Source: a virus. From it: 22,460 nucleotides of DNA. Below, one piece after another: positions 14,328 through 22,460 of the stretch. Within the stretch, counting starts at the first letter, position 1; each line of letters opens with the position of its first letter. Under the pieces are notes generated by a model. The model had not been told where the DNA came from. It worked only from the letters and a program-made list of their open reading frames with translations, and did no database searches. A program made the translations under genes and the position numbers. The DNA lies in the IMG/VR virus record IMGVR_UViG_3300027754_000473, positions 1 through 22,460 of that record; one strand, written 5' to 3'.

Positions 14328-15433
14328 AATTAGAAAATATTAGAAAAATATTTGTACTTGGTGATCTTCACCTAGGTATAAGAAATAATTCGCTCGAATG
14401 GTCAGATATTCAGAGCGATTTTCTTATTAACAGTTTTTTACAAAAAGTTGATGATGAAGGGTTTGATCCAGAAAAAGATATCCTAGTTCAAGTAGGAGAC
14501 TGGAATCATGTTAGAGAATCTACAAATGTTAGAATCTATAAATTATCATTAAAGATTGCTGAAGCATTCACTAAGAAGTTTAAACGCGGTGTATATGTAA
14601 TCTTAGGAAACCATGATGTCTATTATAAAGATCGAACTGATACTCATTCACTAGAAGGATTTAATCTAATTTATAATAACTTTCATATCTTTGAGAAACC
14701 TGAGGTTCTTAATATTAATTCGCATAAATTCTTAATGCTTCCATGGATTGAAAATCTAGAATCTCTAAAAGCAGTTGTTGCTGAGAATAGATCTTCTAAA
14801 TATGTTTTTTGTCATGCTGATGTTAAGGGATTTAATTTAAATAAAGTAACTAAACTTGAACATGGATTAGAAGCAAGTGATATTGCTAACTTTAAACGAA
14901 TTTATTCTGGACATATTCATATTCGTCAAGAGAAAGGAAACGTATTATATGTTGGAACTCCATATGAAATGGATAGGGGAGATCGCGGTAATACAAAAGG
15001 TTTTTATGTACTTGATGTAAGCGGTGAAGAAGTAACTGAAAAATTCGTAGAAAATTTAATTTCTCCAAAGCACGTAAAATACGATATTTTTGATCTTCTT
15101 TCATTGACTCAAGATCAAGTTAAAGAATTATTTAAGAATAACTTTGTAGATATCTCAATAGAATCTGAAATATCTCAAAAGTTTCCACTTTCTCAATTTA
15201 CGGATTTTGTTAAAGACTTTGGACATCGACGTCTTGAATTATTCTCTTATTCTAAAGAACAATTAAAAACTAGAAGTGAAGTTGAACTTAATTCAAACTA
15301 TGAATATAATATCTTTACGATACTTGATGAGAGAATAAATCAAATGAATTTACCGGTTGCTCAATCAACTCCATTAATTGAAAAATTTAAGGAGATATAT
15401 GATTCACTAAGAAACACTAAACAATACGACTAA
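14324..15433 (+). CDS. 47: Recombination endonuclease subunit, T4 gp47 / SbcD / Mre11-like
   Basis: This metallophosphoesterase is the nuclease of the gp46/gp47 complex that resects DNA ends for recombination-dependent replication. The 369 residues (T4 gp47 has 339) carry the phosphoesterase motifs in order: LGDLHLG (12-18, D14 and H16), QVGDWNH (56-62, D59), LGNHDVY (94-100, N96, H97, D98), FCHADV (162-167, H164) and YSGHIHIRQ (194-202, H197, H199). The typical second-motif GDxxD is here GDWNH, a mild variant. The C-terminal part (about 240-369) should be the capping and gp46-binding region. Its stop overlaps the gp46 ATG by one base, so the two subunits are made together. Confidence 0.93.
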   Translation: MKLENIRKIFVLGDLHLGIRNNSLEWSDIQSDFLINSFLQKVDDEGFDPEKDILVQVGDWNHVRESTNVRIYKLSLKIAEAFTKKFKRGVYVILGNHDVYYKDRTDTHSLEGFNLIYNNFHIFEKPEVLNINSHKFLMLPWIENLESLKAVVAENRSSKYVFCHADVKGFNLNKVTKLEHGLEASDIANFKRIYSGHIHIRQEKGNVLYVGTPYEMDRGDRGNTKGFYVLDVSGEEVTEKFVENLISPKHVKYDIFDLLSLTQDQVKELFKNNFVDISIESEISQKFPLSQFTDFVKDFGHRRLELFSYSKEQLKTRSEVELNSNYEYNIFTILDERINQMNLPVAQSTPLIEKFKEIYDSLRNTKQYD

Positions 15434-17100
15434 TGAGATTATCAGAGTTTTCATATAAGAATATCTTATCCTATGGGAATAAGATTCAAACTTTTAAATT
15501 TGACGATAAACCTGGATTGATCCTCGTGGAAGGAGAAAATGGAAGTGGCAAATCCTCTATTAAAGAGGCACTAACTGTCGCGATCTATGGAAGATCAGCT
15601 ATTCGTAAAATGAAAGATATTCCAAATTGGATTAATAAAAATGCATATACGAATGTTAAATTTACTACAAATTCCGGTGAATTAATTGAATTAGATAGAG
15701 GAATTGATCCTAACTTTAGTGATATTAAAATAAATGGAACTAAATTTAATCTTCCAGATAAAAGAAAAGTAGATGAATTCATTGAAGATGAACTTGCTAA
15801 AATACCATTTTCAGTATTTTGTAATACTATTAGTTTATCATTTGATGATTTTAAATCATTTGTTAATTTAAGTAAAGATGATAAGCGTAAAATAGTAGAT
15901 AGAATATTTGGAATTGATATCTTATCTGATATGCGATCTAAAGTAAAAGATGAACTTCGTGAAAATAAAAGAGAGCTTGACATACTTGATTCTACTCTTG
16001 CTTCAAATGAAAAAAATTTATCTGCATATAGAATTCAATTAACTAATCTAAAAGATAAGATTAGCAAAAAGAAATCTGATATGACTGATAGCTTAACTTC
16101 TAAGATATCTGATTCTACTAACGAATTAGAAGGAGCTAAATTAAAATATCAGGGTATTAAAACACAGCTTGAAAATATAGGAAACTCTAAAACTACTGCA
16201 TCTGATGAATTAAGTAAAGTAAAATCCTCTATTCGAGATCTTAAAGTTAAACTTGAATTATTCAATCAAAACAGGTGCCCGCATTGCTTAAATGATTTAC
16301 ATTCAGAATCATCAATTGAAATAAAAGATAAGATTGATGAAAAACTTGCAAAATTAGAAAAAGCTCTTCCTGAGAAACAGAAAGTTGTAGATGATATAAA
16401 TGACACATCTACTAATCTATTATTAGAAAAAAGTTCAGCTGAATCTGAATATTATAGAGTAAAAGCTATTCTTGATAGTTTGAAAGCATCATTAGAGGCT
16501 GCTAAAGAAACAGATAACTCAGAGGAATTAGTTTCCATTAAAACAATCATTGACGATCTCAGAGATCAAATAAGTAGCGATTCAAATACTCAAATTAATT
16601 TAACAGAAAATAAAAATTTATATCTTAATTTAGATGATCTTCTTTCAGATAATGGAATTAAGAAATCAATGATTGATAAAATTATTCCTACCTTAAATGT
16701 AAGAATTCAAGAAATATCTGAAAAATTAGAATTTAAATTTCCATTTGAATTTGATAGCGAGTTTAATCCATTAATAACTTATCTAGGTATGCAAATATCA
16801 CCGGATAGTTTATCTACAGGTCAGCGTAAAAAAATGAATCTAATCGTTCTTCTTGCATTTATTGAAATAATTAAGATGAAACATAGTCAAATGAATGTAA
16901 TGTTCTTAGATGAGATCTTTAGTTCACTAGATAAAGCTAATGTATATAGAGCTATTTCAATACTTAAAGAATATTCAGAAAAATATGGAATGACTATCTT
17001 TGTAGTATCACATGAATCACTACCTGAAGAATTATTTAATTATAGAATCTGTGTTACTCAACAGGATCACTTTTCAGAGATGGAGATAATTAAAATATAA
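15433..17100 (+). CDS. 46: Recombination ATPase subunit, T4 gp46 / SbcC / Rad50-like
   Basis: This ABC-type ATPase tethers DNA ends and drives the gp47 nuclease. The 555 residues (T4 gp46 has 560) show the Walker A GENGSGKSS (34-42), a coiled-coil arm from about 165 to 390, the zinc hook CPHC (282-285) at the middle of the arm, then the signature LSTGQRKK (460-467), Walker B VMFLDEIFSSLD (489-500) and the switch histidine in VVSHE (524-528). All functional elements are intact. The coiled coil is short, as in phage forms. It ends the plus-strand operon ahead of a bidirectional terminator. Confidence 0.94.
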   Translation: MRLSEFSYKNILSYGNKIQTFKFDDKPGLILVEGENGSGKSSIKEALTVAIYGRSAIRKMKDIPNWINKNAYTNVKFTTNSGELIELDRGIDPNFSDIKINGTKFNLPDKRKVDEFIEDELAKIPFSVFCNTISLSFDDFKSFVNLSKDDKRKIVDRIFGIDILSDMRSKVKDELRENKRELDILDSTLASNEKNLSAYRIQLTNLKDKISKKKSDMTDSLTSKISDSTNELEGAKLKYQGIKTQLENIGNSKTTASDELSKVKSSIRDLKVKLELFNQNRCPHCLNDLHSESSIEIKDKIDEKLAKLEKALPEKQKVVDDINDTSTNLLLEKSSAESEYYRVKAILDSLKASLEAAKETDNSEELVSIKTIIDDLRDQISSDSNTQINLTENKNLYLNLDDLLSDNGIKKSMIDKIIPTLNVRIQEISEKLEFKFPFEFDSEFNPLITYLGMQISPDSLSTGQRKKMNLIVLLAFIEIIKMKHSQMNVMFLDEIFSSLDKANVYRAISILKEYSEKYGMTIFVVSHESLPEELFNYRICVTQQDHFSEMEIIKI

Positions 17101-17116
17101 TAATAATATAAACCTA

Positions 17117-17148
17117 AAAATGGGGATTCTTTTCAGGATCCCCATTTT
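17117..17148. terminator. Bidirectional terminator between gp46 and glycosyltransferase genes
   Basis: AAAATGGGGAT (17117-17127) and ATCCCCATTTT (17138-17148) form an 11-bp stem around a 10-base loop. The A-run on the left and T-run on the right allow it to serve both convergent transcripts. Confidence 0.93.
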
Positions 17149-17162
17149 AAGTATTAATTAGA

Positions 17163-20100
17163 TTAAGCTTGAATAAAACCTATTCCTCCATATTCTGATC
17201 TATGATCTAAAAAATCCATTTTATTTCCTTCTAATTCTGACCATAATTGATCTACTCTACAATTAGCACCTCTATGGAATTCAGTATCCTTAGTATCATG
17301 AAATCCAATCCATCCTCCAGGTTTTACTAAGTGTCTATACATTTCATAATCCTGTTTTACTCCTTCGTAAGTATGATCGCCATCAATAAATAAGAAGTCT
17401 AATAAGTCTCCATTTAATATAGATTCAACTTCTTCTAACATTGTGTATTCATGTGATGAACCCCATAACATAGTTACATTTGAACCTAATGATTTAAGAT
17501 ATTCATCTCTTTCATATTCATTATAATCAGCTCTACCGAATTGTCCATGTGGCATATCGACAGATATTCTAATTCCATCATTTGATAATTTACTCCAGAT
17601 TGCAAAAGATCCTCCTTGATCAGTACCAATTTCCATAAAATTAGTTACATTTAACTCTTTAAAGAATTTAGCAGCTTCAAATATTTCTTTATGGTTTTGA
17701 ACCATTCCTAAATCATATGATTCTTGAACAATTACTTCTACTGATTTTTCAGCATATCCTAATTCATGATATCTTTCAATTTCTTTAATTACATCACCTG
17801 CAGATATTATACTTGTACATTCAAATTGGCGACGAGTTCCTTTTTGATCTGGGCACCAATTCCAATCACCTGCATCTAATCTATGTCGATTAAAACATCC
17901 ATTACATCCTCCTCCTTTAAATACTCTAATTACATTAGTATCAAATATCTCAGTTGAAGGTAAACTAAAGCCAGAAATTAAAACAGTTGGTGTTCCTACT
18001 GCCCATGATAACCAACTTAATCCTGACCCGACTCCTATAAACATTTCACTATGTTTTAAGTGAAGAATAACATTTGCAAGTGTATCTGGACCCTGTTTTC
18101 TAATTGCTCCATTAGGATAATTATTTTGCATATATCCATCTTCTTCAAGCCCTATAATAATTACCTTTAATCCATTGTCTAAAAAATAATTAGTTAATTC
18201 TTGCCAGCCAGTTGGATTATTCCAATATTTTGCTTGTGCAGTTGCATGCATTGCGATACATACATATTTTCCATCTATTGGCGAATTTCCAACCGGAATT
18301 GTTAAATTAGGTTTAACTGTCGAATGAGGTAATCCTAATATATCACATGTAGTAGATTGCATTGGAAGTTTTCTAAAATCATTACAGTGATATTCACTAT
18401 TTATTGTTCCATCACCATTATAAAACCAACCAATTTTATATTGTGCATATAAACCATGAACTATTTCTCCAGGTTGAACGAATGTTATATTAGAATAATT
18501 ATCTCTAAATAATTCATTTTTAAAAGTACTTACTATTACTTCACAATTATGTTTCTTTCTAAATTCTTCAATTTGTGGAAACCATGCAAGAGAATCACCT
18601 AATGCACTTGATTCAAGTGAAATTAAAACTCTTTTTTCAGTAAGATCAATATCTTCTTCATATACTTCCATAGTATCTAAATTAGTTATTTTAACTTTCC
18701 AATCTACGAAATATTTAATATTACTTCTAACCCAGCAATTAATACCGATTATATTTGAATAAAGAATTGAATTACTTTCACCATCGATTAATTCTATTAA
18801 GAATCTACTGTCACTCTGTCCAGTAATCTCAACAAATGCACCATTAATAAAATTAATATTATAATTAATTGTTTCTAGTCTAGTTTCTAATTCTAGTTCT
18901 CTAATGTAATTTGGATTTGATATCATACACGTTGCTTTTTTAGTTGAATTAGTATATTCTTTTTTTATTTTTAAATTAGGAAAGTCTATTGAGAATCCAT
19001 CATTCAGTAAATATTGAGGTATCTTATATGCAATAATTTCACGAGGTGCAAGAAGAGATTCAATAGATTTATCTTGATATTTGATGAGATAAAAAATAGA
19101 TTCACTCTCTGCACCAACTAAACATAAGTAGTTTTCCCCAGCTTGATTTTGTGCAAGATATACAAAACCGTCTCCGCCAGACTTAGTTGTTAATTGAGGA
19201 TATGTTGAAAGAATAAAACTATTAATAATATTTTTCTTTTTAATAGATTCAATATTATTTACCTCTATATCTAGTCCATATGAATCACATGCAGCAAAAA
19301 GCACATCTTCTAATATTACTTTACCTTCATATGCAAAATAACTTGCTTTAGTCGTAAATTGAGCAAGCGCAGAACTTAACATTCCTACATTTGCTGAAAA
19401 GAATGCTGAATTTATTGAACCTTCTCCATTCCATGAATAAGCAATCATATCGTGTTCTATCAATTCAATATGATGCGATTTTAATAATTCAGTATCATCT
19501 ATAATATAATCATAATTTATAAAATGAGCAGTTGAACAATTATTAGCTTTTGCAATACCTAATCCATTTTTAATAAGTTTCATTGCTGCGAATCCATGAT
19601 TAAAATCAAATGAATATGATAAATCAAAATCAGCATATCGAATATAGTGAATTGGTACAGTATTTGAAAAAGTGTGATATTCATCTGGATAAACTACTGG
19701 ATTATCTCTATCAAATACTACATAATCAGCTATTTCATAGAATTCTGCAGGTACTTCAATATGCGATGAGATAATTACAAGTAAACCTTGATTTTTTAAA
19801 GTAATTACTGATCTTCTTAATAGAGACAATTTTTCTTCAGTATCTGCATGCGACATTATAATTGCTGCCTCATCTTTTCGACTAACTTTAAGATCAAGCG
19901 AAATAACCTTTTTTAGTTCTTCAAATCCTTCGTGTCCAACTTTTTCCCAGTTAAATTCCTGGTAAATAAGATCAGCTTCTTCTCTAGCTAATTTCTTCTT
20001 TTCTCCCCAATTCTCAAAGCAGTCAATTAATACTTCTTTAAGATTTTCGAAATCAGGTTCAGCATATACACCTGGAGTATTTCCAGCAAAACCTAGATCT

Positions 20101-21062
20101 GCTCCGATATTTGCAGGTAATTCATTTACTATTTTTACAGGATTTCCTTTTCCTCCAGCAAATTCAAGTTGTGCTCCCCAATTAGAATAAATTACAGGTG
20201 TTCCTGCAACCATTGCTTCAATTAATGGAATATTCCAGCCTTCACTACGTGCACAACTTATTAAGACATGTCCATTTTTAAGATAGTCTTCATATTCTTC
20301 TCTATTTAGAAAATGTTTAACCTTAATTTGATCATCAATTAGATCATAGTGAGCAAGTCTCTCTTCAGTAGACTTTAATCCATCTATTGAATATGGATTA
20401 TCCGCACTTAATATTAATTCAACTTCATCATTATCTGGAAATGCTTCTAGAAATGCTTTAACTATTTCAGGCACAGATTTACGATAGTCCCATCTTCCAA
20501 AAAACATAAATTCAAAACTTTCTCTAGCTTTTCTACTTTCTGGTTTAAAATATAATGATTCACCAACTCCTTCGTGTACTACAAATACTCTATGTTCAGG
20601 ATATCCTTGCTTAATTACTACCTCTTTATGCCATTCAGTTACAACCCATAAATAATCAAATTTTAATAATTGATTAAAGAAATCTTCAGGTAATTCAGTA
20701 CTTTCCCAAACAGTATATGCAATTTTAACCTTGGCAGAATACTCTTCATAGAAATAATAGTGATTCATATCCATTAAGACAATATCAATATCCTGCTTAA
20801 AATTTGATAATTCAGTATTTTTCCAGGGATAATTCGGAAGGCCTTTAGTAATACTATAATCTAAATCCTTTTCTCCATCCTTTAAAGTAATCGTATCAAT
20901 TATTCGATAATCTATATCATTTAAGTAATTTGGATCGATATCCCAAGTATAGTTTCTTACTCTTAGATCTACATGCTTTGATAATTCTCTAAAAAAGGAT
21001 CTTGCGTGTGCTGCATATCCAGTTTTTCCTAAATAGCACGTATGAGCTCTTACTTTTAACAT
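17163..21062 (-). CDS. Multi-domain glycosyltransferase (GT4 + GT-A-like + GT9/TibC-like) fused to a methyltransferase
   Basis: The 1299-residue protein has four parts. Residues 1-385 form a GT4-type glycosyltransferase: MLKVRAHTCYLGKTGYAAHARSF, FFGRWDYRKSV (187-197) and SEGWNIPLIEAM with the E-x7-E pair (E274, E282). Residues 396-625 look like a GT-A-like domain (LLVIISSHIEVP, HFINYDYIIDD). A beta-rich stretch (690-808) leads to 811-1098, a GT9-like domain of the autotransporter heptosyltransferase (Aah/TibC) type: RVLISLESSALGDSLAWFPQ, CIAMHATAQAKYWNNPTGWQ, FIGVGSGLSWLSWAVGTPTVLISGF and four cysteines (C1053, C1056, C1070, C1082) that match the iron-binding set known in TibC. Residues 1120-1299 form a class I SAM methyltransferase (FMEIGTDQGGS, DFLFIDGDHTYEGVKQDY, LVKPGGWIGFHD). 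It lies downstream of the tail fibre gene. Substrates are unknown. Confidence 0.85.
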   Translation of the reverse strand: MLKVRAHTCYLGKTGYAAHARSFFRELSKHVDLRVRNYTWDIDPNYLNDIDYRIIDTITLKDGEKDLDYSITKGLPNYPWKNTELSNFKQDIDIVLMDMNHYYFYEEYSAKVKIAYTVWESTELPEDFFNQLLKFDYLWVVTEWHKEVVIKQGYPEHRVFVVHEGVGESLYFKPESRKARESFEFMFFGRWDYRKSVPEIVKAFLEAFPDNDEVELILSADNPYSIDGLKSTEERLAHYDLIDDQIKVKHFLNREEYEDYLKNGHVLISCARSEGWNIPLIEAMVAGTPVIYSNWGAQLEFAGGKGNPVKIVNELPANIGADLGFAGNTPGVYAEPDFENLKEVLIDCFENWGEKKKLAREEADLIYQEFNWEKVGHEGFEELKKVISLDLKVSRKDEAAIIMSHADTEEKLSLLRRSVITLKNQGLLVIISSHIEVPAEFYEIADYVVFDRDNPVVYPDEYHTFSNTVPIHYIRYADFDLSYSFDFNHGFAAMKLIKNGLGIAKANNCSTAHFINYDYIIDDTELLKSHHIELIEHDMIAYSWNGEGSINSAFFSANVGMLSSALAQFTTKASYFAYEGKVILEDVLFAACDSYGLDIEVNNIESIKKKNIINSFILSTYPQLTTKSGGDGFVYLAQNQAGENYLCLVGAESESIFYLIKYQDKSIESLLAPREIIAYKIPQYLLNDGFSIDFPNLKIKKEYTNSTKKATCMISNPNYIRELELETRLETINYNINFINGAFVEITGQSDSRFLIELIDGESNSILYSNIIGINCWVRSNIKYFVDWKVKITNLDTMEVYEEDIDLTEKRVLISLESSALGDSLAWFPQIEEFRKKHNCEVIVSTFKNELFRDNYSNITFVQPGEIVHGLYAQYKIGWFYNGDGTINSEYHCNDFRKLPMQSTTCDILGLPHSTVKPNLTIPVGNSPIDGKYVCIAMHATAQAKYWNNPTGWQELTNYFLDNGLKVIIIGLEEDGYMQNNYPNGAIRKQGPDTLANVILHLKHSEMFIGVGSGLSWLSWAVGTPTVLISGFSLPSTEIFDTNVIRVFKGGGCNGCFNRHRLDAGDWNWCPDQKGTRRQFECTSIISAGDVIKEIERYHELGYAEKSVEVIVQESYDLGMVQNHKEIFEAAKFFKELNVTNFMEIGTDQGGSFAIWSKLSNDGIRISVDMPHGQFGRADYNEYERDEYLKSLGSNVTMLWGSSHEYTMLEEVESILNGDLLDFLFIDGDHTYEGVKQDYEMYRHLVKPGGWIGFHDTKDTEFHRGANCRVDQLWSELEGNKMDFLDHRSEYGGIGFIQA

Positions 21063-21067
21063 AAAAA

Positions 21068-21100
21068 TTCCTTTATATTAATTATATTAATATAAAGGAA
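21068..21100 (-). promoter_or_regulatory. Perfect hairpin covering the glycosyltransferase ribosome-binding site
   Basis: TTCCTTTATATTAAT and ATTAATATAAAGGAA form a perfect 15-bp stem with a 3-base loop (21083-21085). On the minus strand the second arm ends in AAAGGAA, followed by TTTTT and the ATG at 21062. AAAGGA is the only good Shine-Dalgarno in the window and would be hidden in the stem. Hairpin plus T5 could equally act as a weak terminator after the fibre gene. Either way it should lower glycosyltransferase expression relative to the fibre. Confidence 0.6.
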
Positions 21101-21124
21101 AAAGTTTCACAGTAGAATAATCTA

Positions 21125-22460
21125 TTATAAACTATTCTTTAGATCTTCGAGTGAATCCGCCGTTTTAATCTTATTGATTAAATGTTGCAGTGCACCAAAT
21201 AATGTTTTATATAATTGATCTGCATTCAACGAATGAAAATCTTCGAATCCATGTTCTGCACTATATGATACTGCCTTTGGAAATACTTCCTTTACTTCTT
21301 GTGCAATAAATCCAATCGCATTTCTATCATCTACTTCTGGATAATAATTTTCATCCCACGTAAACCGCTTTAATGATATTCCAGTAACTATATCGTAACA
21401 TGTTTGAAGATTTGCAGGTTCAATATTCGTCTTTACTCGAGCATCTGACCCAGTTAACCAAGTAGTACTCGTTAATTTTCTTGCACCATCTGTTGATAAA
21501 TCTAATTGATATGCTGGAGATGCTGTACCTAGTCCTATTCTAGAAGTTGTTCCATCAAATAATGCAATAACTCCATTTTTTCCATTATAGATACCAGTAG
21601 TTCTAAATTGAGTCGTTCCAGTGTTATATCCTCTATAATTAATATATAATTGATCTGCTGCATTCCCAGAATTTAACCATATCTCATTACTGTTTCCTAT
21701 TGCAATCGGACCGATTATATTAACATTGCCTACAAAATTAGCCGATACTTCTATTTTACCTAATGCAAACAAATTACCTGTAGTTGATTCAATTGTTACT
21801 AGATTTTGTTCTACTGCTGATAAAATTGTTCCTCTAAAATTAAATCCTCTATTTGAAGTATCTGTACTAAAATTAACACCGTCGTCATTTATTCCAACAG
21901 ATAGAGTATAACCTGAAGTACTTGTTCCAGTAGTTAATTTAATTCCTTGATTTCCATTTATTATATGTAATTTAGCTGTAGGTACAGTTGTCCCTATTCC
22001 AACATTGCCACTCGCATGAACAATAGACATCTTTTCTCCCCAAGCAGTTCCACTATATCCCCATATTGTAAACTTACCAACTCCTTGTTGTAATGAAGTA
22101 TAAGATGAGCCAGACCCTCCTACAAAATAAATATTTGCTCCTGCTTGGATTGTATCACTTGGTCCTGATAATAATCTTAATGATGGATCAGAATATGTAA
22201 AATTAGCTTCTCCTTGAATAGTATTAGCTAGGCCAGTTGCAGTAAGTACATAATTATCTACATTACTATTAATTGTTATGCTTGATCCACTAGAACCCGA
22301 CGTGCCTGAACTGCCTGAACTACCTGATGTACCGCTAAGTCCACTAGAACCAGATGTACCACTAGATCCACTTGTTCCACTAAGTCCACTAGAGCCTGAT
22401 GTACCACTAAGTCCACTTGTTCCACTAGATCCACTTGTTCCACTAGAGCCAGAAGTACCT
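21125..22460 (-). CDS. Tail fibre protein with collagen-like repeats and S74 intramolecular chaperone (5' end missing)
   Basis: The frame is open from the right edge (22459) to the stop at 21125, giving the last 444 residues; the methionine at 22030 is internal. The visible N-terminal part is a run of about 19 Gly-X-Ser triplets (GTS, GSS, GLS), then SITINSNVDNYVL and a fibre shaft. Head-like repeats VGIGTTVPTAKLHI and IGLGTASPAYQLDL follow. The end is a peptidase S74 (endosialidase-type) chaperone beginning WLTGSDARVKTNI, with the Ser and Lys five residues apart as in the endosialidase autocleavage dyad, and including AIGFIAQEVKEVFPKAV and the helical end LYKTLFGALQHLINKI. The chaperone directs trimerisation and is then cut off. 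It probably recognises host surface glycans or proteins. Confidence 0.87.
   Translation of the reverse strand, partial: GTSGSSGTSGSSGTSGLSGTSGSSGLSGTSGSSGTSGSSGLSGTSGSSGSSGTSGSSGSSITINSNVDNYVLTATGLANTIQGEANFTYSDPSLRLLSGPSDTIQAGANIYFVGGSGSSYTSLQQGVGKFTIWGYSGTAWGEKMSIVHASGNVGIGTTVPTAKLHIINGNQGIKLTTGTSTSGYTLSVGINDDGVNFSTDTSNRGFNFRGTILSAVEQNLVTIESTTGNLFALGKIEVSANFVGNVNIIGPIAIGNSNEIWLNSGNAADQLYINYRGYNTGTTQFRTTGIYNGKNGVIALFDGTTSRIGLGTASPAYQLDLSTDGARKLTSTTWLTGSDARVKTNIEPANLQTCYDIVTGISLKRFTWDENYYPEVDDRNAIGFIAQEVKEVFPKAVSYSAEHGFEDFHSLNADQLYKTLFGALQHLINKIKTADSLEDLKNSL
22286..22460 (-). repeat. Gly-X-Ser tandem codon repeats in the fibre gene
   Basis: Nine-base units encoding Gly-(Thr/Ser/Leu)-Ser are repeated without a break, in mixed order and with varying third codon positions (GGA/GGT/GGC, AGT/TCT/TCA). 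They continue past the window edge. The protein would form a collagen-like trimeric rod with one or two hydroxyl side chains in every triplet. The repeat region is likely to vary in length by recombination. Confidence 0.9.

Noticed and set aside
15585-15983. 132-codon minus-strand frame opposite the gp46 gene
   Set aside because: Lies entirely antisense to the Rad50-like coding region, whose motifs are intact; Ser/Leu-rich composition is typical of a shadow frame. The other antisense frames at 367, 2674, 3956, 13269, 14892 and 21726 were dropped for the same reason.
22286-22460. Regularly spaced repeats as a possible CRISPR array
   Set aside because: The units are nine-base codon repeats in an open frame encoding Gly-X-Ser, without spacers.

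Overview
The window is AT-rich, gene-dense DNA from a large tailed, contractile (T4-like) bacteriophage. The evidence is a T4-type replication and recombination set (gp32-like SSB, RNase H/FEN-type exonuclease, family B DNA polymerase, UvsX, gp41-type helicase, gp47/gp46 nuclease) together with a contractile tail sheath and a tail fibre ending in an S74 chaperone. Almost no gene start has a Shine-Dalgarno sequence; starts sit behind A/T-only leaders, a habit of Bacteroidota (Flavobacteriia and relatives) and their phages. The host assignment is therefore an inference, not a proof.

Layout. 1-120: end of an unidentified plus-strand gene, then a terminator. 227-3001 (+): gp32-like SSB, a small unknown gene, RNase H-like 5' nuclease and a GroES-type co-chaperonin, closed by a two-way terminator. 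3033-6702 (-): a YkuD-like cell-wall enzyme and the tail sheath, separated by a terminator. 6818-17100 (+): a long run of dUTPase/dCTPase, a zinc-ribbon protein, the N-terminal half of a DNA polymerase, three poorly known genes, UvsX, a small gene, the replicative helicase, two unknown genes, and the gp47 and gp46 nuclease subunits. A two-way terminator follows. 17163-22460 (-): a 1299-residue multi-domain glycosyltransferase/methyltransferase and, upstream of it in transcription, a tail fibre with Gly-X-Ser collagen-like repeats that runs off the window edge.

How it fits together. The plus-strand clusters supply nucleotide clean-up, replication fork proteins and recombination-dependent replication; order around uvsX and helicase resembles T4 (43 - uvsX - 40 - 41, with 47/46). 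The minus-strand genes are late functions: tail, lysis or wall entry, fibre and probably fibre or surface glycosylation. A similar 19-base promoter-like motif lies just ahead of gp32, dUTPase and uvsX.

The points most worth following are: a polymerase that stops after motif A with no motif B or C nearby (split gene); a GT4 / GT-A-like / TibC-like GT9 / methyltransferase fusion beside a Ser/Thr-rich fibre; near-matching C-terminal acidic peptides on SSB and helicase; and a perfect 15-bp hairpin that covers the only good Shine-Dalgarno in the window. There is no gene-free stretch over 300 bases. No tRNA, CRISPR array, IS element or homing endonuclease was seen.
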